Part shown: positions 27,709 to 35,010 of the stretch, one piece after another
Numbering within the stretch: position 1 is the first letter of the stretch
Layout of the letters: each line of letters opens with the position of its first letter
Assembly: GCF_000235605.1 (NCBI RefSeq)
Contig: NC_016584.1
Coordinates: forward strand, 4,322,001 to 4,386,000
Direction: 5' to 3'
DNA length: 64,000 nt
DNA from: Desulfosporosinus orientis DSM 765
GTDB taxonomy: Bacteria; Bacillota; Desulfitobacteriia; Desulfitobacteriales; Desulfitobacteriaceae
The notes under the pieces: generated by a model
Databases searched by the model: none
What the model was told of the DNA's origin: nothing
The model's input: the letters and a program-made list of their open reading frames with translations, nothing else
Made by a program: the position numbers and the translations under genes

Positions 27709-29391
27709 TTAGTAAATGCCGGGGTCGCGGTACTCACCATAAACTTCCCTGTAAACATCGCAGATTTCCTGAACAGTGGCATAGTTCTTAACCGCCTCAA
27801 TACAATAAGGCATAACATTTTCGCCTTTCTTACAAGCAGCGGCGATGTCTTTAAGTGTTTCAGCCACTTTACGGCCGTCGCGCTTTCTCTTAACTTCCGC
27901 CAGACGCTTGAGCTGTTCTGCTTCAACGGAGTCATCGATTTCTACTAGCGGAATGTCAGCTTGTTCATCTTCCTGAACATACTTGTTCACACCGATCATG
28001 ACTTTTTCCTGAGCATCAATTTGCTTTTGGAATTTATAAGAAGCATCGGAAAGTTCCAGCTGGGGGAAGCCCTTCTCGATAGCAGCAACCATACCGCCCA
28101 TATCATCGATCTTATGAATATATTCCCAAGCTTTTTCTTCCAGTTCATTGGTCAGCGCTTCCACGAAATATGAACCGGCCAGCGGGTCAATCGTGTTGGC
28201 CACACCGGTTTCTTCAGCGATAATCTGCTGAGTCCGCAGGGCAATTTGCACTGCTTGGTCTGAAGGCAGACACAGAACTTCGTCCAGTGAGTTGGTGTGC
28301 AGTGACTGGGTGCCGCCGAGAACACCGGCCAGAGCTTCAATTGCAGTCCGCACCACGTTATTGTAGGGCTGCTGGGCGGTAAGCGAGCAGCCGGCAGTCT
28401 GGGTATGGAATCTCATCCATAAGGAACGCGGGTCCTTGGCACCATAACGCTCACGCATTGCTTTAGCCCAGATCCGGCGAGCGGCTCTTAATTTAGCAAT
28501 TTCTTCAAAGAAATCGATATGCGCGTTAAAGAAGAAGGATAATCTGGGAGCGAATTCATCAACCTGTAAGCCTTTACGTCGGATCACGTCTTCTACATAT
28601 TCCATACCGTCTCTTAAAGTGAAGGCCAGTTCCTGTACAGCGGTTGATCCGGCTTCTCTGATGTGATAACCGCTGATACTGACGGTATTCCACTTGGGCA
28701 CATATTTGGTACCAAACTCTATGGTATCGCTAATTAATTTTACTGACGGCTCGGGCGGGCACATAAAGGTTTTCTGGGCAATAAATTCTTTTAACATATC
28801 ATTCTGAATGGTACCGCCGATTTTGGTCAGAGGAATTCCATGTTCCTGGGCGCAGGCAATATACATGGCCCATAATATAGTGGCAGGCGGGTTAATGGTC
28901 ATAGAGGTGGTTATCTTATCCAAAGGAATCCCTTTGATCAGGTCTCTGAAATCTTCGATGGTATCAATAGCCACCCCTACTTTTCCACACTCACCCCTGG
29001 CTTTGGGGGAATCAGTATCATAACCCATCAGGGTCGGGAAATCAAAGGCAGTACTCAGGCCGGTCTGGCCGGTAGCTAACAGGTAATGCCAGCGCTTGTT
29101 GGTTTCAATAGCTGTACCCATACCGGAGAACATTCTGAAGGTCCAGTATTTTCCACGGTAACCGGATGGCTGGCAGCCTCTCAAATAGGGATATTGTCCC
29201 GGATAAGCTATATCCCGCTCAAAATCCATATCTTTAATGTCCTCAGGGCCGTATATTCTCTTGATTCCCAAATCAGAAACCGTGGTCCAGCTTTCTTTTT
29301 GATCAGGGTGTTTGGCCACTATTTTTTTAACTTCGTCTTCCCATTTTTGTCTTAATGCACTTGACTTGTTTACTAATTCTTCATTAATCAA
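27709..29391 (-). CDS. icmA: B12-dependent acyl-CoA mutase large subunit, isobutyryl-CoA mutase type
   Basis: A 560-residue TIM-barrel subunit. The general mutase motifs are present: GLSTAFDFPTLMGYDTDSP, MTINPPATILWAMYI, GTIQNDMLKEF, SISGYHIREAG, HTQTAGCSLTAQQPYNN. Aligned by eye to Propionibacterium methylmalonyl-CoA mutase, the Tyr89 position is Phe88 (TFRMFSG) and the Arg207 position is Gln206 (IAQKT). The arginine holds the methylmalonyl carboxylate, and Phe plus Gln is the isobutyryl-CoA mutase pair. The 2-hydroxyisobutyryl-mutase Asp is absent (Ala115). The start is TTG 29391 after GGAGGG. Confidence 0.8.
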   Translation of the reverse strand: MINEELVNKSSALRQKWEDEVKKIVAKHPDQKESWTTVSDLGIKRIYGPEDIKDMDFERDIAYPGQYPYLRGCQPSGYRGKYWTFRMFSGMGTAIETNKRWHYLLATGQTGLSTAFDFPTLMGYDTDSPKARGECGKVGVAIDTIEDFRDLIKGIPLDKITTSMTINPPATILWAMYIACAQEHGIPLTKIGGTIQNDMLKEFIAQKTFMCPPEPSVKLISDTIEFGTKYVPKWNTVSISGYHIREAGSTAVQELAFTLRDGMEYVEDVIRRKGLQVDEFAPRLSFFFNAHIDFFEEIAKLRAARRIWAKAMRERYGAKDPRSLWMRFHTQTAGCSLTAQQPYNNVVRTAIEALAGVLGGTQSLHTNSLDEVLCLPSDQAVQIALRTQQIIAEETGVANTIDPLAGSYFVEALTNELEEKAWEYIHKIDDMGGMVAAIEKGFPQLELSDASYKFQKQIDAQEKVMIGVNKYVQEDEQADIPLVEIDDSVEAEQLKRLAEVKRKRDGRKVAETLKDIAAACKKGENVMPYCIEAVKNYATVQEICDVYREVYGEYRDPGIY

Positions 29392-29419
29392 AAGTTATTC
29401 CCTCCTAATCGTTCATTGT

Positions 29420-29971
29420 TTAATACTCAATCCCCGCCCTATCTTTAATACCTGCATTATAGTGGTGTTTTATCTCGGTAACTTCACTTACCAAATCAGC
29501 TATTTCTCTCAACTTATCGGAAGCATACCGGCCGCTTAACAATAAATCCAATTCTGCCGGCTTATTTTTAACCATCTCCAGCACTTCTTCCTCCGGAATG
29601 AGCTTAAAGTCTACAGCCACATTAATCTCATCCAAGATGACCATGTTATAGTCACTCCTGGCAATGATCTCTTTAGCTTTTTCCAAACCTTGCCGGGCCA
29701 TCTCCACGTCTACAGGCGCAGGATTGTTCCGCATAACAAAACTATCCAGTCCAAATTGATAGATTTGCAAGTCCGGGAGGAACTTTTCCGCGGCAATCAC
29801 CTCTCCATATTTACGTCCCTTCATAAACTGAATAATGCATACCTTATAGCCCTGGCCAATAGCCCGTAAGGCCTGGCCAAAAGATGACGTTGTCTTGCCC
29901 TTGCCGTTACCCGTAATTACCATCACCAAACCACGCTTGGCTATGCTCGCCGTGGACTGCATCACACTCAA
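29420..29971 (-). CDS. cobO: Cob(I)yrinic acid a,c-diamide adenosyltransferase
   Basis: About 183 residues. Walker A GNGKGKTTSSFGQALRA, IIQFMKGRKYGE and VILDEINVAVDF are typical of CobO/BtuR ATP:corrinoid adenosyltransferases. It makes the adenosylcobalamin needed by the mutase encoded 29 bases downstream, so the operon carries its own cofactor-activation step. The start is set at TTG 29971 (GAGGTG spaced six bases); GTG 29992 and ATG 29962 are alternatives. The -24/-12 promoter is at 30035-30050. Confidence 0.87.
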   Translation of the reverse strand: MSVMQSTASIAKRGLVMVITGNGKGKTTSSFGQALRAIGQGYKVCIIQFMKGRKYGEVIAAEKFLPDLQIYQFGLDSFVMRNNPAPVDVEMARQGLEKAKEIIARSDYNMVILDEINVAVDFKLIPEEEVLEMVKNKPAELDLLLSGRYASDKLREIADLVSEVTEIKHHYNAGIKDRAGIEY

Positions 29972-30034
29972 TGTATTCACCTCTTTCTTCACTCTTCCCC
30001 GTCAAGTCAAAGGGCACCTTGAAATCTATTTATA

Positions 30035-30050
30035 AGCAAGAACAATGCCA
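30035..30050 (-). promoter_or_regulatory. Sigma-54 promoter of the cobO-mutase operon
   Basis: The minus strand reads TGGCATTGTTCTTGCT with GG and GC ten bases apart. The start is predicted near 30023. A 13-bp inverted repeat (CAGTATCAGATAA, 30049-30061, with 30071-30083) abuts the -24 element. Confidence 0.8.
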
Positions 30051-30119
30051 GTATCAGATAATTCAGAATTTTATCTGATACTGTGTCTGAATACTTCCTT
30101 AATAAAGACTTTTCTGATA

Positions 30120-30360
30120 ATAGTTGTATTGCCGCAACACACTAGCCTGCTATTGCCCATTGCAGATTTGCAACAGTAATGCAGTCTGCTTGGACTTGAG
30201 TAAGCTGTCAACTTTATTACGAATTTCCAAAGTATTCTCGATGAAAGAGGTCAAATCACCCATAGTTTACCTCCCCACCCCTTTGCAATAGCGCTGCAGA
30301 CTTGTTTTAATCTCTATGTTGCACATTTGAATAGGCTGTTGCTGTATTGCAACAAATTAT
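30120..30360. promoter_or_regulatory. Upstream activator array, copy A
   Basis: Several TGTTGC/GCAACA-type half-sites: TATTGCCGCAACA (30128-30140), TTGCAGATTTGCAACA (about 30160-30175), TATGTTGCACA (about 30316) and TGTTGCTGTATTGCAACA (about 30338-30355). They lie 90-320 bases upstream of the sigma-54 promoter. The ends of this block resemble those of a second block at 34140-34350. Confidence 0.55.
30150..30263 (-). CDS. Possible 37-residue small ORF
   Basis: ATG 30263 is preceded by GGGGAGGTAAACT, a good ribosome binding site, and opens MGDLTSFIENTLEIRNKV with a helical, charged composition and a TAG stop. It overlaps the activator-site array, so the coding case is weak; the ribosome binding site is the main support. 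No known family recognised. Confidence 0.3.
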   Translation of the reverse strand: MGDLTSFIENTLEIRNKVDSLLKSKQTALLLQICNGQ

Positions 30361-30395
30361 TGACTCCCCGCCCTTGATTTGATTAAGTTAACTTA

Positions 30396-31205
30396 TTAAA
30401 GGAAAATTCCTTCCGGATCAACTTTATTGCGCAGCAAATCCAACTGCCGGTAGGTTGGCGGCTTAGTCTCGCCTCTTACCCGAGAAACATTCAGATCAAA
30501 ACTCACATTATTTTTGACATCCTCCACCGTATACCCAGGGTGTACTGTATCCAGATACATTATCCCATCCTCATCAAAACGGAAAACAGCCATATTAGTA
30601 ATAACCGCTACCGGCCCGCCGTAGAAGAATTTGCCATAAACATCCCTTTTATGGGCCCATTCCCCGCCGGGCCATTTTTTAATTCTCCAGCCAGGTGAAG
30701 TAATATAATCTACCTGCTCTTTAAAGCGCCGTTTTTCCTGCACCATGATAAAAACTGTCCGCCGGGCAAAGGAGTTAATATCGGCGTTCCCGCCGCTGCC
30801 GGTAAACCGGGTCTTGGGATTGTTATAATCTCCGATAACGGTGGTATTAACATTACCGTACTTGTCTATTTCGGCCCCGCCCAGGAAGCCTAGATCAACA
30901 TAACCGGCATGCAATTGCCCGTAGAAGGTTTCATACAAGCCACCGGCCTTGGAAGCCTGATAAACACAGCGCGCGTCACCTACGGAAGTAGGCAGATCAA
31001 TGGGCCTGCCGTCAATACTGCCGGCTTCATATATGCACACCGCATTAGGTGCGTGTTCATATTGGGCCAGGGTAATAGCCAGCATAGGCAGGCCGGTACC
31101 GGCAAATACAACATCCCCATCAGCAACTTCCCGGGCAGCGGCAGCAGCCAATAAGTCTATGGGCTGAAATTCTCCTATCTTTGCATACTCGTTACCTGCA
31201 CTCAT
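30396..31205 (-). CDS. CoA-transferase subunit B (family I)
   Basis: A 269-residue protein of the glutaconate/3-oxoacid CoA-transferase beta type. EAGSIDGRPIDLPTSVGDARCVYQASK and GGAEIDKYGNVNTTVIGDYNNPKTRFTGSGGNADINS match the GctB-like fold. It begins one base after the A subunit ends. The pair would move CoA between acids without ATP and thus make the mutase substrate or release its product. The acid pair is unknown. Confidence 0.85.
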   Translation of the reverse strand: MSAGNEYAKIGEFQPIDLLAAAAAREVADGDVVFAGTGLPMLAITLAQYEHAPNAVCIYEAGSIDGRPIDLPTSVGDARCVYQASKAGGLYETFYGQLHAGYVDLGFLGGAEIDKYGNVNTTVIGDYNNPKTRFTGSGGNADINSFARRTVFIMVQEKRRFKEQVDYITSPGWRIKKWPGGEWAHKRDVYGKFFYGGPVAVITNMAVFRFDEDGIMYLDTVHPGYTVEDVKNNVSFDLNVSRVRGETKPPTYRQLDLLRNKVDPEGIFL

Positions 31206-32183
31206 TTATCTGCTCCCCCTTTTTACTCTGGTTGAGTAGCCTAAAGCACTGCAGGCCCGCAATTTTTCCAGACGATTCACCCCTAATTTCTTCAGATACT
31301 CTTCCTGGCCTTCTACACCAAATATCCATTCCCGGGCCCACTGTTCAAAGCCCTCCTGGGTGCGGGTTCTAACATTGAATTCTCTCAAGAAATCTGCATC
31401 GGTGTCATAATAAGACTGGGAACCGGTGGGGTGAGCAGCCCAGGGACACTCTACCACGTAATCGATTTCATAGCCGCTGGCCATGTTTTTGTTGGGATCC
31501 TGGCGCAAATAACTGTCCGGAACAATTTCTTCACAGATAACAATGACCTTATCCGCTGCTTTGATTATGTCTGAGTCATTATAGCTTTGGGATAATACCC
31601 GCACAGTCCCCTCGTCTCCCACCATTGGGGCATATACAATCGCTGCATCGGGCTTAGCTGCCGGCATTAATAATAACTCGCCCATGCTGAAGAAGGGATC
31701 CTGAACTATTTCATATTTCTTAGTGGGTATCTTAGGATTGGAACCGTCTCTTAAGCCCGCTCTGGCCAGACCGTCATAGGCCGGATTTAATATATCACTG
31801 CCCATGGCGAGAGCGGTGGGGAAAAAGGGAACATTGATCGCCCCCGCCTGAATCCGGGCCACAGCGTGTCCATGACTTAGATCATCGGTAATAATCTCCC
31901 CGGCTACCTGCTTGCGGGATAAATTCACACCAACCTTGCCCAGCAATTCCTGGCCCATCCAGCTGCCTTCCCATACCTTGACACAACCGGCTCCGATAAG
32001 CATGTCACTATGAAAACCGCCCTGTACTTCAAATAAATGCAGATCTTTTTTGCCCTGGCGAATAATTTCATAACATAAAGCCACCGGGCGGCGCCAGATA
32101 GTAAAGCCGCTGAAAGCCAGCATGTCACCGTCATTAATTAAAGCGGCAGCTTCTTGGAGTGTAATTTTGTTTATTTTACCCAA
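31206..32183 (-). CDS. CoA-transferase subunit A (family I)
   Basis: About 325 residues, GctA-like, with LQEAAALINDGDMLAFSGFTIWRRP at the start and DDLSHGHAVARIQAGAINVPFFP. The start is TTG 32183, eleven bases after AAAGGAGG and just after the preceding gene's stop at 32185. A longer in-frame start at 32267 would overlap that gene and lacks a ribosome binding site. It forms a heteromer with subunit B. Confidence 0.82.
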   Translation of the reverse strand: MGKINKITLQEAAALINDGDMLAFSGFTIWRRPVALCYEIIRQGKKDLHLFEVQGGFHSDMLIGAGCVKVWEGSWMGQELLGKVGVNLSRKQVAGEIITDDLSHGHAVARIQAGAINVPFFPTALAMGSDILNPAYDGLARAGLRDGSNPKIPTKKYEIVQDPFFSMGELLLMPAAKPDAAIVYAPMVGDEGTVRVLSQSYNDSDIIKAADKVIVICEEIVPDSYLRQDPNKNMASGYEIDYVVECPWAAHPTGSQSYYDTDADFLREFNVRTRTQEGFEQWAREWIFGVEGQEEYLKKLGVNRLEKLRACSALGYSTRVKRGSR

Positions 32184-32184
32184 T

Positions 32185-32943
32185 TTAAGGCAAACCTCCT
32201 TTTGACTCCAAGGTAAAGCGCCAGGCGCAAAACCATTCTTCGGGATGAGCATCGGGCGGGCAGCCAATACATTCGGTTTTAATACCAGGGTCTATTGCTC
32301 TGGCAAATTGCTGGTATTCAACCAGGCCCGCTGACTTGCAGGGGTAATCCTCTAAACCCCGGCGTTTTCTGGCTGACTGAACACGGCAATTATTCATATG
32401 AAAAACTAGACTGTTCGGACTTTCCTCAATAATGCTCTGTTCATTAATCCCGGCATACATTCTAAACTGCAGGGCCTGCTTTAACCCGGCAAGCCCCGGT
32501 TTTTCCGGCAGCCCCAGATAACGTTTGACAGACCAAGCTTCAAAAGGCGAGAATCTTGCCCAGCAGGAATCGTTACAGCGCTTTGCATCAAACATTCCAT
32601 GCTTGAACTCCACCGCCTGGAACCAGATACCGTCATTAGCCAGCCAGTTTATTGAGGCAGCAGTAATAAGTTCGAGCAACTTTTCCCTCGGCAGACTAAG
32701 TAAAGGTTTGGGCACCCCATTTTCCATTTCAAAACCAAAGAATTTGGACAAACGCTGCATTTGCGTATTGAAGCTTTTCCGGTAAACGGTATCCATCACC
32801 TCTAAAGCCTCTTGCCTACCCATCTGGTGTTCCACTTCCATAAACCATAATGAATGGTGTACTATCATACGATGAAACATATCCATGGCCAGTTTGGATA
32901 AATCTTCATTGCCAAGCGTATCCCAGGCAGCTTCTTTCTGCAT
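32185..32943 (-). CDS. DUF6125-like cytosolic protein, function unknown
   Basis: A 252-residue soluble protein with no signal peptide. Notable features are several cysteines (CNDSCWARFSPFEAW, MNNCRVQSARKRRGLEDYPCKSAG, TECIGCPPDAHPEEWFCAWRF), which could bind a metal or cluster near the C-terminus. I recall similar proteins as uncharacterised in anaerobes (DUF6125). It is first in the unit with the CoA-transferase pair, which suggests an acyl-CoA role. ATG 32943 follows GAAGGAGGGG. Confidence 0.6.
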   Translation of the reverse strand: MQKEAAWDTLGNEDLSKLAMDMFHRMIVHHSLWFMEVEHQMGRQEALEVMDTVYRKSFNTQMQRLSKFFGFEMENGVPKPLLSLPREKLLELITAASINWLANDGIWFQAVEFKHGMFDAKRCNDSCWARFSPFEAWSVKRYLGLPEKPGLAGLKQALQFRMYAGINEQSIIEESPNSLVFHMNNCRVQSARKRRGLEDYPCKSAGLVEYQQFARAIDPGIKTECIGCPPDAHPEEWFCAWRFTLESKGGLP

Positions 32944-33120
32944 CTAAACCCCTCCTTCTGTAGATAGAGCACGGAAACCAAGAACTCGTGCAGCCTGCAG
33001 CTATATCTATTCAACATTCGGCTCAGCGGATATCGAATTGAATTCCATGCGTAACCTATTGCATAGTCCCCAAATAAAGGACCCCTAAGCCATTCAGTAT
33101 ATTTTAAATCTTCAGTAAAT

Positions 33121-33546
33121 TTAAACCCTTTTACTCCCTATATCAATAGCTGCTTTTACTGTACCTTGAACCATACAGGTATAATCAATATAAACAACTT
33201 CATTGCGATTAACCTTTTTCCAGCCGGCACCATGGGGATGGGTTACAGCAACACCGTTCCCGCCAACCGGCCCGTCAAAAAAACTCGGCGCACAACCACT
33301 GCTTCCGGAGAGAGTGTTACCTAAAAATAAATCTTGATTAAACGCCCTCATTTTGCAGCAGCCGGAATAGACTCGTTTACGCATCTCAGCTTCAAAGAGC
33401 GCAGCCAACTCAATCTCCATCATTCCTTCACATAAAAATGAAGGTACAGCCAAATGTGCTTTATCTATGACACTTAGGGCGTCGCGAAGAAGTTCTACTT
33501 CATAGGGCGATTTAATTGAGCGTATTTTCGATGAGCTATTCGCCGT
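33121..33546 (-). pseudogene. M24-family (Xaa-Pro dipeptidase-like) relic
   Basis: The frame reads IKSPYEVELLRDALSVIDKAH, then MMEIELAALFEAEMRKR, FNQDLFLGNTLSGSSG and NEVVYIDYTC, clear M24 catalytic-domain sequence. It opens after a stop (33547-33549) with no start codon in the homologous part, so the N-terminal domain is missing. It ends after IDYTCMVQG in an unrelated tail, losing the remaining metal ligands. It overlaps the end of the AbrB-like gene. A decayed fragment. Confidence 0.7.
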
Positions 33547-33757
33547 CTAACAAGATACCTTCTTGAAGAAGAGCCTTAAGCAATCCCTCATCCAACTCAT
33601 CATCAAACCATGATTTAAAAGGGGCTATTACTATCTGATTTGATTGAATGCTTACTTTAAGATAATCATCATTTTTTAAATTTAGTTGTTTGTTAACTTC
33701 CAGCGGGAGAAGTATTTGACCAAAATCATCAATTGTAATACTTATTGTTGTTGCCAT
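33536..33757 (-). CDS. AbrB/MazE-type DNA-binding protein
   Basis: A 73-residue protein. ITIDDFGQILLPLEVNKQLNLKNDDYLKVSIQSNQIVIAPF is a SpoVT/AbrB swapped-hairpin domain, and the acidic tail (DDELDEGLLKALLQEGILLDGE) resembles MazE-type antitoxins. No toxin gene follows; the next sequence is a peptidase relic. It may be an orphan antitoxin or transition-state-type regulator. Weak GGAG precedes ATG 33757. Confidence 0.65.
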   Translation of the reverse strand: MATTISITIDDFGQILLPLEVNKQLNLKNDDYLKVSIQSNQIVIAPFKSWFDDELDEGLLKALLQEGILLDGE

Positions 33758-33780
33758 TTTATCAACTCCATTCTATTTAA

Positions 33781-33878
33781 CTAAGATGGTTGAATAGCGG
33801 CCTCGTCCAGGACTGCTTGAAGCATAATAACTGTGTTTTACCTCTGCGGTGACTGCCCTTGATACCAACAATTTTCAC
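33781..33878 (-). pseudogene. FMN-reductase (flavodoxin-fold) N-terminal relic
   Basis: After GGGAGGAAATAATAT, GTG 33878 opens MKIVGIKGSHRRGKT, the phosphate loop of NADPH-dependent FMN reductases. The frame then shifts; the next frame continues VIMLQAVLDEAAIQPS and stops at 33781. Only about 30 residues remain of a protein of 180 or more. It lies downstream of the -24/-12 promoter at 34043, so it was probably the first gene of that operon. Confidence 0.55.
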
Positions 33879-34042
33879 ATATTATTTCCTCCCTCATTCA
33901 TTATTTTTCCACAACATTAACCTCTTTCAAGAACCCACTAATCCTTGATACACCTATAACTGGAAATTTCTTAAGCCAAACTTGAGTTATGTTAGTCTTG
34001 ACAAGAAAACCATTTGGCATTAAAGCAATTATTCTATATTAC

Positions 34043-34059
34043 ATGCAACATCTATGCCA
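34043..34059 (-). promoter_or_regulatory. Sigma-54 promoter upstream of the decayed region and CoA-transferase operon
   Basis: The minus strand reads TGGCATAGATGTTGCAT, a near-perfect -24/-12 with start near 34032. The first things downstream are the FMN-reductase relic, the AbrB-like gene and the M24 relic; the CoA-transferase unit follows at 32943. No closer -24/-12 was found for that unit. Confidence 0.75.
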
Positions 34060-34139
34060 TTTTTTATTTATTAACAACTATGTGCTTAAATAGCTATATG
34101 CCTGGATATTCTTTTATTAAGAATTACGACTCTTTTTTA

Positions 34140-34350
34140 AGTAAATATTGTATTACTGCAACACTATTGGTTTGATATGATTGTTGCAGCTTTGCAGTAA
34201 ACTATGTATTTTTCACTTACAGAGGGGCCTAGTTCGCTGAACTAGGCCCCTCTGTATGACTAAACCTGTTGCAAGATGCCAGCACTTGGGTTCAATTTCT
34301 ATGTTGCGCATTTGAGTTATCCGTTGTTATATTACAGCAATTTTATCACT
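34140..34350. promoter_or_regulatory. Upstream activator array, copy B
   Basis: Contains TTGTATTACTGCAACA, TTGTTGCAGCTTTGCAG, CTGTTGCAAG and CTATGTTGCGCATTTGA, matching copy A at 30120-30360 at both ends. It lies 90-300 bases upstream of the -24/-12 promoter at 34043. A perfect hairpin (34219-34255) splits it. Confidence 0.5.
34219..34255. repeat. 17-bp perfect hairpin within the activator array
   Basis: ACAGAGGGGCCTAGTTC (34219-34235) and its exact complement at 34239-34255 flank GCT. There is no T tract on either side, so a normal terminator is doubtful. It may be an inserted palindromic repeat. Confidence 0.5.
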
Positions 34351-34354
34351 GCTC

Positions 34355-34650
34355 TCAGTACTCATAAAGATTGTCTTTAACATCGATCTTCAAGTATTTC
34401 TTGTAGACAATGTGGCTATACAATCGACAAGTGCCTTTGGTATGGGCATCTCCGTCTAATTCCTTCAGTTTAGCAAGTTCCTCCTTGAGCCTTTCTAAGT
34501 GCTTGTTTCGGGTCTGAGCATCTTACTTGGCTTCCGATAGGTTGCATACGAGTAGATATCGAATACACGCCTCTCCATTGGTACACTTCGCGTTCGGTCT
34601 CTTCTTGAGACTCCAAAAGAAAGTCCATAGCCCAATAGCAATGCTGAACC
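34355..34650 (-). pseudogene. IS1634-type transposase relic
   Basis: Minus-strand fragments in shifted frames read AMDFLLESQEETEREVYQW, then KHLERLKEELAKLKELDGDAHTKG and CRLYSHIVYKKYLKID, ending at a stop near 34355. These match the middle of IS1634/IS4-like DDE transposases. Stops and frameshifts run through it and both ends are missing. Confidence 0.6.
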
Positions 34651-34788
34651 TCTAGTTATTGTTGCTCCGGTAAGTGATTACACCTAATCCAGGATTGTAG
34701 ACAGTGCCAGCCTAGGGAAAAGCTGTTATGACTTTAGTCTTATAATGGTTGGTCGCTACACACCCCCATAATGGACTTTACCGTCTAA
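34651..34788. other. Non-coding stretch next to the IS relic
   Basis: About 140 bases with no recognisable gene or hairpin; probably further debris of the decay zone. Confidence 0.3.
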
Positions 34789-35010
34789 TTAATCGCCATG
34801 CGTGGCGCACTTAAAAGAGTCGGATAAATTGCATATCCGACTCTTCTTAATATCTGAAGTTTTGTACCCCTCTAAACTCCTGTTTTTATCCCGATGGACA
34901 TCTATGTCCTGAATAAAAGCCTCCAACTGACGGGTAAGATCGTAAAGAGGTTTGTTTATTACAGCACTAATAAAATCTTGTGATGCTTGATTATTAACTA
35001 TCTCTCTCAT
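34789..35010 (-). CDS. Hypothetical 73-residue ORF
   Basis: MREIVNNQASQDFISAVINKP followed by a charged helical region. It overlaps the end of the alcohol dehydrogenase gene by 17 bases, so coupled translation is possible. No family recognised and no clear ribosome binding site. It lies at the edge of a decay zone and may be a fragment. Confidence 0.3.
   Translation of the reverse strand: MREIVNNQASQDFISAVINKPLYDLTRQLEAFIQDIDVHRDKNRSLEGYKTSDIKKSRICNLSDSFKCATHGD

Noticed and set aside
27709-29391. Assignment as 2-hydroxyisobutyryl-CoA mutase
   Set aside because: The diagnostic Asp is Ala115 here and the Ile position is Phe88, so the isobutyryl type fits better.
34261-34290. A further -24/-12 promoter around GATGCCAGC
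   Set aside because: The spacing between the GG and GC elements is wrong (seven rather than ten bases).
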